A stretch of DNA of 64,000 nt. It comes from Frankiales bacterium. GTDB taxonomy: Bacteria; Actinomycetota; Actinomycetes; S36-B12; CAIYMF01. Below the pieces are notes generated by a model. It ran no database searches. It was given only the letters and a program-made list of their open reading frames with translations, and had not been told where the DNA came from. Made by a program: the position numbers and the translations under genes. Shown in pieces: positions 24,951 through 33,736 of the stretch. Numbering within the stretch: position 1 is the first letter of the stretch; each line of letters starts with the position of its first letter. The DNA lies in NCBI GenBank assembly GCA_016125335.1, contig WGLY01000039.1:1-64000 (forward strand), written 5' to 3'.

Positions 24951-25835
24951 ATGGATATCGAGCTGCGGCAGCTGCGCGCCCTGCTCGCCGTCGTCGACGA
25001 GGGCACCTTCACCGACGCCGCCGCGGCGCTCGGCGTCTCCCAGGCCTCGGTGTCGCGCACCGTCGCCTCGCTCGAGCGGGCGCTGGGCACCCGGGTGCTG
25101 CACCGCACCACCCGAGAGGTGTCCCCCACCGTCGTAGGGGTCCGGGTGGTCGAGCACGCGCGCCGGGTGCTCGACGACGTCGAGTCGCTGCGCCGGCTGG
25201 CCGCCAGCGGCGTGGACGAGCTGCGGTTCGGGTACGCGTGGGCCGCGCTCGGACGCCGCACCACCGACGTGCTGCGCCGGTGGTCGCAGGAGCACCCCGG
25301 CACCACCCTGCTGCTCGTGCTGGCCCACACCCGCACGGCCGGGCTGGCCGAGCGGCTGACCGACGTGGCCGTGCTGCGTCGCCCGGTCGACGACCCGAGG
25401 CTGACCAGCATGCTCGTGGGCGTCGAGCCGCGGTGGGCGGCGCTGCCGGCGTCCGACGCGCTCGCCCGGCGCCGCACGGTGCGCCTCGACGACGTCGCCG
25501 GGCGCCCGGTGGCCCTCGACGCGCTCACCGGCTCCACCGGCCCGGAGCTGTGGCGCGCGGGCGGCACGCCCGCCGAGGTGCGCGAGACCAGCGGGATCGA
25601 CGAGTGGCTGACCGTGATCGAGGCCGGCCTCGCCGTGGGGATCACGAGCGAGGCGACGGTGCACCAGCACCCGCGGCCGGGCGTGGTCTTCCGCCCGGTG
25701 CGCGACGCCCCGCCGGTGCCGGTCAGCATCGCGTGGCGCCGCGACGACCCGCCGCACGACGTGGGCGACCTCGTCGACCTCGTCCTGGCGGCCTACGCCG
25801 AGCCCGCGCCGGGGCAGCCACGGACCGCTCGCTGA
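24951..25835 (+). CDS. LysR-family transcriptional regulator
   Basis: 294 residues from ATG 24951. The N-terminal winged helix-turn-helix is canonical: MDIELRQLRALLAVVDEGTF, then AAAALGVSQASVSRTVASLE and LGTRVLHRTTREVSPTVVG. The effector domain (about 90-290) is a periplasmic-binding-protein-like fold (ELRFGYAWAALG, VAVLRRPVDDPRL, GIDEWLTVIEAGLAVGITSE). The start codon lies six bases after TACGCT, suggesting a leaderless mRNA. It is divergent from the EamA exporter, with a T-N11-A palindrome between. The likely role is control of export of a small metabolite, with the ligand unknown. Confidence 0.93.
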   Translation: MDIELRQLRALLAVVDEGTFTDAAAALGVSQASVSRTVASLERALGTRVLHRTTREVSPTVVGVRVVEHARRVLDDVESLRRLAASGVDELRFGYAWAALGRRTTDVLRRWSQEHPGTTLLLVLAHTRTAGLAERLTDVAVLRRPVDDPRLTSMLVGVEPRWAALPASDALARRRTVRLDDVAGRPVALDALTGSTGPELWRAGGTPAEVRETSGIDEWLTVIEAGLAVGITSEATVHQHPRPGVVFRPVRDAPPVPVSIAWRRDDPPHDVGDLVDLVLAAYAEPAPGQPRTAR

Positions 25836-25860
25836 CGACCACCGGGCGACAGGTCCGGGC

Positions 25861-25883
25861 GGCGCCCACCCCTTCCGGGCGCC
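25861..25883. terminator. hairpin downstream of lysR
   Basis: GGCGCCC (25861-25867) and GGGCGCC (25877-25883) form a perfect 7-bp stem with a nine-base loop, 25 bases after the lysR stop. There is no T tract. The right arm also overlaps GCCTGG (25881-25886), which can pair with CCAGGC at 25911-25916, so alternative folds are possible ahead of kdp. Confidence 0.45.
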
Positions 25884-26014
25884 TGGCCGTCAAGGACACG
25901 TATGAGATCACCAGGCCCGCGTCAACAGACCGTAAGCGACGCTCGCGCGGACCCGTGGACACCGGTGAGATCGGTCGCAGGTGCCCGGAACCGGGCCGAC
26001 AGACGGAGTGACCG

Positions 26015-26098
26015 ATGAACGATCTCATCGCCGCAGGCGTCCTCGCAGCAGTCGGGCTCGTCCTGCTCGTCGTCAGCGCGAAGCTGGAGAAGCTGTGA
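26015..26098 (+). CDS. 27-residue single-span membrane peptide at the head of the kdp operon
   Basis: ATG 26015 with GGAG six bases upstream; the stop overlaps the kdpF start (GTGA at 26095-26098). The peptide begins MNDLIAAGVLAAVG, continues as one hydrophobic helix (about 3-21) and ends in a charged SAKLEKL. It is not KdpF itself, which follows, but has the same size and topology. Strong ribosome site, stop-start coupling and a clean membrane helix make it a convincing gene despite its length. A KdpF-like stabiliser or a regulator of the complex are possibilities; I do not know a characterised homologue. Confidence 0.7.
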   Translation: MNDLIAAGVLAAVGLVLLVVSAKLEKL

Positions 26099-26184
26099 GC
26101 TGGGAGGACCTGGTCTCCCTTCTGATCGGTACGGCGCTCCTGGTGTACCTCGTGGTGGCGCTCCTGCGCGCTGAGGACTTCTGA
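26095..26184 (+). CDS. kdpF: potassium-transporting ATPase subunit F
   Basis: 29 residues from GTG 26095, too short for most gene finders. One transmembrane helix ([21 protein letters not shown] is the conserved part: hydrophobic span then L-x-R-x-E-x-F). KdpF binds and stabilises the KdpABC complex in the membrane. It overlaps the preceding micropeptide by four bases, and its TGA overlaps the kdpA start as TGATG, so translation of the three is coupled. Confidence 0.9.
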   Translation: MSWEDLVSLLIGTALLVYLVVALLRAEDF

Positions 26185-27845
26185 TGCCGACGTCGCTGAC
26201 TGCCGCGTTGCAGGTGGTCGCGCTCGTCGTGGCGCTCGCGGGGGCCTGGCGGCCACTGGGTGACTACATGGCGCGCGTGCTGGCATCGCGACACCACACA
26301 CGTATCGAGCAGGTCGTGTACCGAATCGGCGGAGTCGCACCGGACGCCGACCAGCGGTGGCCGGTGTATCTGCGGTCGGTGCTCGCTCTCTCGCTGGTCT
26401 CCATCGTGGTCCTGTACGGGATACTGCGCCTTCAGACGTGGCTGCCGTACTCGCTCGGCCGGGAGGGCATGCCCGCACTGCAATCACTGAACACGGCCGT
26501 GAGCTTCGTCACCAACACCAACTGGCAGTCATACTCGGGCGAGCAGGCGCTTGGCTACACGGCGCAGGCTGCTGGGCTCGCGGTGCAGAACTTCGTCTCG
26601 GCCGCGGTCGGGATCGCCGTCGCAGCAGCGATGGTGCGCGGGTTCACACGCACGCGGACGGATCGCGTGGGCAACTTCTGGGTCGACCTGACCCGGATCC
26701 TGATGCGCATCCTCCTCCCGCTCGCGACCCTGGCCGCGGTCGTGCTCCTCGTGAGCGGCGTCATCCAGAACCTGTCAGGTGACACCGTCGTCACCACGCT
26801 GAGCGGCGGAACTCAGGTGCTTCCCGGCGGCCCCGTCGCTAGCCAGGAGGCCATTAAGGAGCTCGGGACCAACGGCGGCGGCATCTTCAACGCGAACTCC
26901 GCTCATCCGTTCGAGAACCCGACCGGGTTCACGAACCTGTTCGAGATCTTCCTGCTCCTGGTCATCCCCTTCAGTCTCACTCGGACCTTCGGGACGCTCG
27001 TGGGCGACATGCGGCAGGGCCGCGCCATCCTCGGGGTCATGGCGGCCCTGTTCACCGCCATGACCGCGATCGCCGTATGGGCGGAGCTGGAGCAACAGGG
27101 CGCTGCGCTGCAGCTCGCCGGGGCAGCGACGGAGGGCAAGGAGGTCCGCTTCGGCGTCCCGATCTCCGCACTGTGGGCGTCGGCGACGACGGCTACGTCG
27201 ACCGGCGCCGTGGACTCCATGCACTCGAGCTTCACCGCGTACGGCGGTGGAGCGGCGATCGTGAACATCCTGCTCGGCGAGGTCGCCCCCGGCGGCGTCG
27301 GATCCGGCCTGTACGGCATGCTCATGGCGGCGATCGTGACGGTCTTCGTCGCCGGCCTCATGGTCGGCCGGACGCCCGAGTACCTGGGCAAGAAGATCCA
27401 GGCGCGAGAGATGAAGCTCGTCTCGCTGTACATCCTCACGACGCCTGCCCTCGTCCTCCTCGGCGTCGGTGCCGCGATGGCCACGGAGACCGGCAGGTCG
27501 TCGATCCTCAACCCCGGCGCGCACGGCCTGTCCGAGGTCCTCTACGCGTTCGCGTCGGCGTCGAACAACAACGGGTCCGCGTTCGCTGGGCTGTCGGCGA
27601 ACACGGACTTCTACAACGCGGCCTTGGCCGTCGCGATGGCGCTCGGCCGCTTCCTGCCGATCTGCTTCGTCCTGGCCCTGGCCGGATCGCTGTCGGCGCG
27701 GCCGGTGACACCGGCCACTGCCGGAACGCTTCAGACCCACACGCCCCTCTTCGGCGGGCTGCTCGCCGGCGTCATCGTCATCGTCGCCGCGCTGACATTC
27801 GTCCCTGTCCTTGCCCTCGGGCCGCTCGCGGAAGGACTGTCATGA
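26184..27845 (+). CDS. kdpA: potassium-transporting ATPase subunit A (K+ channel-like)
   Basis: 553 residues, normal length, about ten membrane spans. It belongs to the K+ transporter superfamily and supplies the selectivity filter of the high-affinity Kdp pump. The four degenerate filter regions can be seen as [46 protein letters not shown] and [18 protein letters not shown] 26184 is coupled to kdpF, and the 3' end overlaps kdpB as ATGA. Base composition is lower in GC than flanking genes (for example about 62% in 26461-26520). Confidence 0.97.
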   Translation: MPTSLTAALQVVALVVALAGAWRPLGDYMARVLASRHHTRIEQVVYRIGGVAPDADQRWPVYLRSVLALSLVSIVVLYGILRLQTWLPYSLGREGMPALQSLNTAVSFVTNTNWQSYSGEQALGYTAQAAGLAVQNFVSAAVGIAVAAAMVRGFTRTRTDRVGNFWVDLTRILMRILLPLATLAAVVLLVSGVIQNLSGDTVVTTLSGGTQVLPGGPVASQEAIKELGTNGGGIFNANSAHPFENPTGFTNLFEIFLLLVIPFSLTRTFGTLVGDMRQGRAILGVMAALFTAMTAIAVWAELEQQGAALQLAGAATEGKEVRFGVPISALWASATTATSTGAVDSMHSSFTAYGGGAAIVNILLGEVAPGGVGSGLYGMLMAAIVTVFVAGLMVGRTPEYLGKKIQAREMKLVSLYILTTPALVLLGVGAAMATETGRSSILNPGAHGLSEVLYAFASASNNNGSAFAGLSANTDFYNAALAVAMALGRFLPICFVLALAGSLSARPVTPATAGTLQTHTPLFGGLLAGVIVIVAALTFVPVLALGPLAEGLS

Positions 27846-29902
27846 CCACACCGGTGCTCGCGCCGGAGCGCGCCTCGGCGCGAGCGGTAGGAGCTGGCGC
27901 GTTCGACTTCCGTTCCATGGTGACGGCGCTGCCCGCCGCGCTGCGCAAGCTCGACCCGCGCCACATGTGGCGCACTCCTGTCACCTTCGTCGTGCTGGTC
28001 GGTGCGGTCCTGACCACCTGGTTCGCCGGGGTCCAGCCCAGCGTCTTCGCCTGGTCGATCACGATCTGGCTCTGGCTCACCGTCGTGTTCGCGAACCTGG
28101 CGGAGGCAGTGGCGGAGGGGCGCGGTCGGGCACAAGCGGCAACGCTGCGGGCGACTCGTCGGGACACCGTCGCGCGTCGCCTCCTCCCGTCAGGTGCGGA
28201 GGAGCCCGTGGCTGCCACCGAGCTGAGACTGGGCGACCGTGTCGTGTGCGAGGCCGGCGACGTGATACCGGGCGACGGCGACGTCGTGGACGGCGTCGCG
28301 AGCGTCGACGAGTCCGCCATCACGGGCGAGTCCGCCCCTGTCATCCGCGAGAGCGGAGGTGACCGCAGCGCCGTGACAGGTGGCACCAAGGTCCTCTCGG
28401 ACCGGATCGTCGTGCAGATCACCGCCCCACCGGGATCCACGTTCATCGACCGCATGATCGCCCTCGTCGAGGGGGCCAACAGGCAGAAGACGCCCAATGA
28501 GCTGGCCCTCAACATCCTGCTGGCCTCGCTCACGATCGTGTTCCTTCTCGTGATCCTCACGCTGCAGCCTCTGGCGGTCTACTCCGGTGCCCCGCAGAGC
28601 GTCGTCGTCCTGGTCGCCCTGCTCGTCTGCCTGATCCCGACGACGATCGGCGCCCTTCTGTCCGCGATCGGGATCGCCGGGATGGACCGGCTCGTGCAGC
28701 GCAACGTCCTGGCCATGTCCGGGCGCGCCGTCGAGGCGGCCGGTGATGTCGCCACCCTCCTGCTCGACAAGACCGGGACCATCACCCTCGGCAACCGACA
28801 GGCGACCGAGCTCCTGGCGGCGCCCGGGGTGCCGGAGGAGGAGGTCGCCGACGCGGCCCAGCTGTCGAGCCTCGCGGACGAGACACCGGAGGGCCGCTCG
28901 ATCGTGGTGCTGTGCAAGAACCGCTATGAGCTGCGGGCGCGCGACGAGGGCGAGCTGGGGCACGCGACCTGGGTCCCGTTCACTGCGCAGACCCGGATGA
29001 GCGGCGTCGACCTGGACGGACGCGCGATCCGCAAGGGCGCTGCGGGTGCGGTGTTCGCCCACGTCCGCGCGCTGGGTGGGACCGTCCCTGACGCCGTGTC
29101 TGCCACGGTGGACGCGATCGCGGGCTCGGGCGGCACGCCGCTCGTCGTCTGCGTCGACGACCGGATCCTCGGTGTCGTGCACCTCAAGGACATCGTGAAA
29201 TCGGGCATGCGGGATCGCTTCGACGAACTGCGCCGCATGGGAATCAGGACCGTGATGATCACGGGGGACAACCCCATGACCGCTCGTGCCATCGCGGAGG
29301 AGGCGGGGGTGGACGACTTCCTCGCCGAGGCGACACCCGAGGACAAGCTCGCCCTCATACGCAGGGAGCAGGAGGGCGGACGGCTGGTGGCCATGACCGG
29401 TGACGGCACCAACGACGCCCCGGCACTGGCTCAGGCAGACGTGGGCGTCGCCATGAACACCGGCACATCTGCGGCCAAGGAGGCGGGCAACATGGTCGAC
29501 CTCGACAGCAACCCGACGAAGCTGATCGACATCGTCGAGATCGGCAAGCAGCTGCTCATCACCCGAGGGGCGCTCACGACGTTCTCCATCGCCAACGACA
29601 TCGCCAAGTACTTCGCCATCATCCCGGCTATGTTCGCCGTCGCGTACCCCGGTCTCGCAGCGCTCAACATCATGCGGCTGTCCAGCCCTGAGTCGGCGAT
29701 CCTCTCCGCCGTCGTGTTCAACGCACTGGTGATCGTCGCCCTGATCCCGCTCGCCCTGCGCGGTGTCCGGTACCGGCCGTCGAGCGCGGCGCAGCTGCTG
29801 CGGCGCAACCTCTGGATCTACGGGCTTGGCGGCCTCGTCGTCCCCTTCGTCGGGATCAAGCTCATCGACCTGATCGTGTCCGCGCTGCCGGGGCTGGGGT
29901 GA
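27842..29902 (+). CDS. kdpB: potassium-transporting P-type ATPase subunit B
   Basis: 686 residues. The ATP-hydrolysing subunit of KdpFABC, P-type class IA. The phosphorylated aspartate is Asp309 in [14 protein letters not shown]. The actuator loop [10 protein letters not shown], the nucleotide-domain segment [11 protein letters not shown], the P-domain [18 protein letters not shown] and [20 protein letters not shown] are all intact. Seven membrane spans are expected; charged residues of the coupling helix lie around [17 protein letters not shown]. It overlaps kdpA by four bases and kdpC by four bases. Confidence 0.97.
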   Translation: MTTPVLAPERASARAVGAGAFDFRSMVTALPAALRKLDPRHMWRTPVTFVVLVGAVLTTWFAGVQPSVFAWSITIWLWLTVVFANLAEAVAEGRGRAQAATLRATRRDTVARRLLPSGAEEPVAATELRLGDRVVCEAGDVIPGDGDVVDGVASVDESAITGESAPVIRESGGDRSAVTGGTKVLSDRIVVQITAPPGSTFIDRMIALVEGANRQKTPNELALNILLASLTIVFLLVILTLQPLAVYSGAPQSVVVLVALLVCLIPTTIGALLSAIGIAGMDRLVQRNVLAMSGRAVEAAGDVATLLLDKTGTITLGNRQATELLAAPGVPEEEVADAAQLSSLADETPEGRSIVVLCKNRYELRARDEGELGHATWVPFTAQTRMSGVDLDGRAIRKGAAGAVFAHVRALGGTVPDAVSATVDAIAGSGGTPLVVCVDDRILGVVHLKDIVKSGMRDRFDELRRMGIRTVMITGDNPMTARAIAEEAGVDDFLAEATPEDKLALIRREQEGGRLVAMTGDGTNDAPALAQADVGVAMNTGTSAAKEAGNMVDLDSNPTKLIDIVEIGKQLLITRGALTTFSIANDIAKYFAIIPAMFAVAYPGLAALNIMRLSSPESAILSAVVFNALVIVALIPLALRGVRYRPSSAAQLLRRNLWIYGLGGLVVPFVGIKLIDLIVSALPGLG

Positions 29903-30486
29903 CAGCGGTGACCGCGACACTGCGCCAGGCCTGGGTGGGGGTGCGCCTGCTCCTCGTGACGACCCTCATCGTGGGCGTCGTATACCCGACCCTGATCACC
30001 GTGATCGGGCGCCTCGTGGCGGACAAGGCCGACGGCAGCCTCCTCACACGGCCGGACGGCACTGTCGTGGGGTCGCGGCTGATCGGACAGCGCTTCCAGG
30101 GCGACCAGTGGTTCCTCCCCCGTCCGTCCGCCGCCGGCGACGGATACGACGGGCTGTCGTCGGGCGGATCCAACCTGGCTGCCGACAACCCTGACCTCGT
30201 CGACGCGATCGCACAGCGCCGTGCCCAGGTCGCTGCGCGGGAGGGCGTATCACCCGACCAGGTCCCGGCCGACGCCGTCACCGCCAGCGGCAGCGGCCTC
30301 GACCCGCACATCAGCCCGGCATACGCCGAGCTGCAGATCCCGCGGGTTGCCCGGGTGCGCGGCATCAGCCAGGCCGAGGTACGCGCCCTCGTCGAGCGCA
30401 GCACCGACCAACCGTCGCTGGGTTTCATGGGTGAACCCGGCGTCAACGTCGTCGTGCTCAACCTCGCGCTGGACTCGCTCGGGTGA
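29899..30486 (+). CDS. kdpC: potassium-transporting ATPase subunit C
   Basis: 195 residues with one N-terminal membrane helix ([20 protein letters not shown]) and an extracytoplasmic domain. The family blocks are present: [54 protein letters not shown] and RVARVRGI. KdpC raises ATP affinity of KdpB in the complex. GTG 29899 overlaps the kdpB stop; GTG 29908 is an alternative. It overlaps kdpD by four bases. Confidence 0.96.
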   Translation: MTAVTATLRQAWVGVRLLLVTTLIVGVVYPTLITVIGRLVADKADGSLLTRPDGTVVGSRLIGQRFQGDQWFLPRPSAAGDGYDGLSSGGSNLAADNPDLVDAIAQRRAQVAAREGVSPDQVPADAVTASGSGLDPHISPAYAELQIPRVARVRGISQAEVRALVERSTDQPSLGFMGEPGVNVVVLNLALDSLG

Positions 30487-33026
30487 GCACGCGGTCCGAG
30501 GCGGGGCACGTGCCCGACCGCCACACTGGAGGCGTGACACGCGGACGCCTCCGCATCTACCTCGGCGCCGCCCCAGGCGTCGGCAAGACCTTCGCGATGC
30601 TCGGCGAAGGTCACCGCCGCAAGCTGCGCGGCGCCGACGTCGTCGCCGCATTCGTCGAGACGCACGGACGCCCCCACACCGAGGCGGCAATCGGAGATCT
30701 CGAGGTGGTGCCCCGACGCATGCTGCAGTACCGCGGTACCGCGTTCGAGGAGATGGACCTTGACGCGGTCGTCGCCCGCCGACCTGCCATCGCCCTGGTC
30801 GACGAGCTCGCTCACGCCAACGTTCCGGGGAGTCGCCACGAGAAGCGGTGGGAGGACGTCCAGGTCCTGCTCGACGCGGGCATCGACGTCATCTCCACCG
30901 TCAACATCCAGCACCTCGAGTCGCTCAACGACGTGGTCGAGGCCATCACGGGCGTCCGCCAGCGGGAGACCGTGCCGGACGCGGTGGTGCGGTCCGCCGA
31001 CCAGATCGAACTGGTCGACATGAGCCCGGAGTCGCTGCGGCGCCGGCTCGCCCACGGCAACGTCTACAGGCCGGAGAAGGTCGATGCGGCGCTGTCCAAC
31101 TACTTCCGTGTCGGCAATCTCACGGCGCTGAGGGAGCTCGCTCTGTTGTGGGTGGCCGACCGCGTCGACGAGGGCCTCGAACGCTACCGGGCCGAGCAGG
31201 GCATCGATGCCACGTGGGCCGCTCGGCAACGGATCGTGGTCGCGGTGACCGGCGGACCGGAGAGCGCAACCCTGCTGCGCCGTGGCGCCCTCATCGCCGG
31301 CCGGACGGCCGGCCGCACACTCGTCGCCGTGCACGTGCTGCGTAGCGACGGGACAGCCACCGCCCCCGCCGAGAAGGTGGCTCGCCTCCGCCGGCTCGCC
31401 GAAGACCTGGGTGGCAGCTTCCACACGGTGGTCGGCGACGACGTCGCACTCTCCGTGCTCGAGTTCGCCAGATCCGTCAATGCCTCCCAGGTCGTCGTGG
31501 GAGCGTCCCGCAAGAGCCGGATCGCCATGGCGTTCTCGCCCAGCACCGCCGACTCCATCGTGCGCTCGTCGGGAGAGATCGACGTCCATGTCGTCACCCA
31601 TGAGCACGCAGGCAGCCGCCGCTTCCGCGTTCATGGCCCCGCTCTGCCCGCCCGCTGGCTCCCGTGGGTCCTCGCCGTGGCCATCCCTCTGGTGCTCACG
31701 CTGGGGCTGCGCCCCTTCGCCGAGAGGCTGGCCCTCACCACCGTCGTCCTCGCCTATCTCCTCGGGGTGGTCGCGTCGTCGCTCGTGGGAGGGCTCGCCC
31801 CGGCTGTCCTCACCGCCGTCGTCGCGAGCCTGCTCGCCAACTACTTCTTCACGCCTCCCGTGGGCTACTGGACCATCGCGGCCCCGGAGAACGCCTTCGC
31901 TCTCGCCGTGTTCGTCGCCGTCGGCGCGGCCGTCGCCACCGTCGTCGACCGCAGCGCCACGCGTGCGAGAGAGGCGGCACACCGTGGCGCGGAAGCAGCC
32001 GTGCTCGCATCGCTGTCGGCAGGTGTCCTTCGTCGGCGGGACGGCGTGAGGGCCCTCCTGGACCAGGCCTGCGAGACGTTCAGCGCCCCTGGCGCGGCGC
32101 TGTTCGAGGTTCCGGCGGCCGGCGGACCGGCGCACATCGTCGAGGTGTCCGGGGCGTCACCGCCGCGCAGCCCGGACGGCGCTGCGGTCGTGGTGGACGC
32201 CGGTCCCGGCCTGGTGCTCGCGCTCTCCGGAGCGGCCCTGCCGGCGTCGGACCGCCGCATGCTCGACGCCTTCGCCGTGCAAGCGGCGGCCGTCCTGGAC
32301 CGTGACCGCCTCGCCGCCCGCGCCGCTGACGCCCTCCGCCTCGAGCAGGCGGACGCGGTCCGAACAGCACTGCTCGCTGCCGTCTCGCACGACCTGCGCA
32401 CACCGATCGCCGGCATCAAGGCCAGCATCGCGACCCTCCGTGACCACTCGCTCCACCTCGAGACGGCCGACCGCGACGAGCTGCTCGACAGCACTGCCGA
32501 GGCGACGGACCGGCTCGACGCGCTCGTGGCCAACCTGCTCGACCTCTCCCGCCTCCAGACAGGGGCCGTCAGACCTGTGATGGCTCCCGTCTCCCTGGAC
32601 GAGGTGCTGCACCGAGCGCTGCAGGCGGTGCCGCCGGGTGCCGTCGAGGACGCGACCCTCGAGGACCTCCCGCTCGTCCTCACGGACGCGGGCCTGCTCG
32701 AGCGGGTGGTGGCCAACATCGTCGAGAACGCGGTGCGCCACTCTCCCTCCGGCCTCCCGGTGCGTCTCGATGCGCACGTGTCCGACGGTCGGCTCCGCCT
32801 GCTCGTGCTCGACCGGGGGCCCGGCGTGGCGCTCGCGGATCGGCAGCGGATGTTCCAGGCGTTCCAACGCCTGGGAGACAGCCCGGCCGGCACCGGAGTC
32901 GGACTCGGCCTGGCCGTCGCGACCGGTCTCGCCGACGCCGTCGGCGCCACCGTCGACGTCGAGGACACCCCGGGTGGTGGACTCACCATGGTCGTGTCGA
33001 TCCCGCTGGCCGAGGTGGCGTCATGA
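30483..33026 (+). CDS. kdpD: osmosensitive K+ channel histidine kinase
   Basis: 847 residues, complete. Residues about 18-230 form the KdpD domain, with P-loop LGAAPGVGKTFAML and VDELAHANVPGSRHEKRWED. A Usp-like domain follows at about 245-370 (VVVGASRKSRIAMAF). Four membrane helices (about 390-490) are followed by a GAF-like region and then the kinase core: phospho-acceptor His in AAVSHDLRTPIAG, N box ANIVENAVRHSPSG, G1 LDRGPGVAL and G2 GTGVGLGLAVA. It senses K+ limitation, ionic strength and in some species c-di-AMP through the Usp domain. It is co-transcribed with the transporter and with kdpE. Confidence 0.97.
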   Translation: MSTRSEAGHVPDRHTGGVTRGRLRIYLGAAPGVGKTFAMLGEGHRRKLRGADVVAAFVETHGRPHTEAAIGDLEVVPRRMLQYRGTAFEEMDLDAVVARRPAIALVDELAHANVPGSRHEKRWEDVQVLLDAGIDVISTVNIQHLESLNDVVEAITGVRQRETVPDAVVRSADQIELVDMSPESLRRRLAHGNVYRPEKVDAALSNYFRVGNLTALRELALLWVADRVDEGLERYRAEQGIDATWAARQRIVVAVTGGPESATLLRRGALIAGRTAGRTLVAVHVLRSDGTATAPAEKVARLRRLAEDLGGSFHTVVGDDVALSVLEFARSVNASQVVVGASRKSRIAMAFSPSTADSIVRSSGEIDVHVVTHEHAGSRRFRVHGPALPARWLPWVLAVAIPLVLTLGLRPFAERLALTTVVLAYLLGVVASSLVGGLAPAVLTAVVASLLANYFFTPPVGYWTIAAPENAFALAVFVAVGAAVATVVDRSATRAREAAHRGAEAAVLASLSAGVLRRRDGVRALLDQACETFSAPGAALFEVPAAGGPAHIVEVSGASPPRSPDGAAVVVDAGPGLVLALSGAALPASDRRMLDAFAVQAAAVLDRDRLAARAADALRLEQADAVRTALLAAVSHDLRTPIAGIKASIATLRDHSLHLETADRDELLDSTAEATDRLDALVANLLDLSRLQTGAVRPVMAPVSLDEVLHRALQAVPPGAVEDATLEDLPLVLTDAGLLERVVANIVENAVRHSPSGLPVRLDAHVSDGRLRLLVLDRGPGVALADRQRMFQAFQRLGDSPAGTGVGLGLAVATGLADAVGATVDVEDTPGGGLTMVVSIPLAEVAS

Positions 33027-33709
33027 CACGCGTACTGGTCGTCGACGACGAGGCGGCGCTGGCCCGCGCTCTGTCGATCAACCTCCGAGCACGGGGCCTG
33101 GAGGTCGCCACGGCCGCCGACGGTCGGTCCGCCCTCGACCTCGTCGCCACGTTCCGCCCGGACGTCGTCGTCCTCGATCTGGGTCTGCCTGACATCGACG
33201 GGCTCGAGGTGCTCGAAGGCATACGCGGCTGGAGCCCGGTCCCCGTGCTCGTGCTGTCGGCCCGCACCACCGGCGACGAGAAGGTGGAGGCGCTCGATCG
33301 GGGAGCGGACGACTACGTCACCAAGCCCTTCGACATGAGCGAGCTTCTCGCCCGCGTTCGGGCGGCCGTCCGCCGGGGCGCTCTCTCCGGTTCCGACACC
33401 ACGACCAACTCCGTCGACGTGGGGGCCTTCACCGTCGACCTGGCCGCCGGCCGGGTGACCCGCGATGGGCAGCCCGTCCGGCTGACCCCCACGGAGTACC
33501 ACCTGCTCGAAGTCCTCGTGCGGCATCTCGGGCGCCTCGTGCCCCAGCAGCAGCTGCTCACCGAGGTCTGGGGTCCTGGTTACGAGAAGGAGACCCACTA
33601 CCTGCGCGTCTACGTCGCCCAGCTGCGTCGCAAGCTCGAGGTGGACCCGTCACACCCACGGCACATCATCACCGAACCTGGGCTCGGCTACCGGCTGGAG
33701 CCGAGCTGA
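33023..33709 (+). CDS. kdpE: KDP operon response regulator, OmpR family
   Basis: 228 residues. The receiver domain has acidic pocket VVDDEAALARAL, phospho-acceptor Asp52 in DVVVLDLGLPDIDGLEV, Thr/Ser switch LSARTTGDEKVEA and Lys in DDYVTKPFDMSELLAR. The C-terminal winged helix has LTPTEYHLLEVLVRHLGRLV and the recognition segment YLRVYVAQLRRKLE. It activates kdp transcription when phosphorylated by KdpD. ATG 33023 overlaps the kdpD stop. Its own stop lies in a perfect 11-bp inverted repeat shared with the convergent acyl-CoA dehydrogenase. Confidence 0.97.
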   Translation: MTRVLVVDDEAALARALSINLRARGLEVATAADGRSALDLVATFRPDVVVLDLGLPDIDGLEVLEGIRGWSPVPVLVLSARTTGDEKVEALDRGADDYVTKPFDMSELLARVRAAVRRGALSGSDTTTNSVDVGAFTVDLAAGRVTRDGQPVRLTPTEYHLLEVLVRHLGRLVPQQQLLTEVWGPGYEKETHYLRVYVAQLRRKLEVDPSHPRHIITEPGLGYRLEPS

Positions 33710-33736
33710 CCGGTCGGCGCGGGCAGACCGGTCAGC
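33705..33736. terminator. perfect 11-bp convergent terminator hairpin enclosing both stop codons
   Basis: GCTGACCGGTC (33705-33715) and GACCGGTCAGC (33726-33736) flank a ten-base loop. The kdpE TGA (33707-33709) lies in the left arm and the acyl-CoA dehydrogenase stop (33732-33734, read on the minus strand) in the right arm. The stem is symmetric, so it can form in either transcript. Confidence 0.7.

Noticed and set aside
25836-26014. c-di-AMP (ydaO/yuaA) riboswitch ahead of kdp
   Set aside because: Expected from biology of K+ genes, but I could not find the conserved ydaO core; only generic hairpins are present.
26461-33709. Genomic island boundaries with attachment-site repeats around kdp
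   Set aside because: Composition differs, but I found no flanking direct repeats or integrase; the right border is a shared terminator with fadE25, which argues for an old, settled arrangement.
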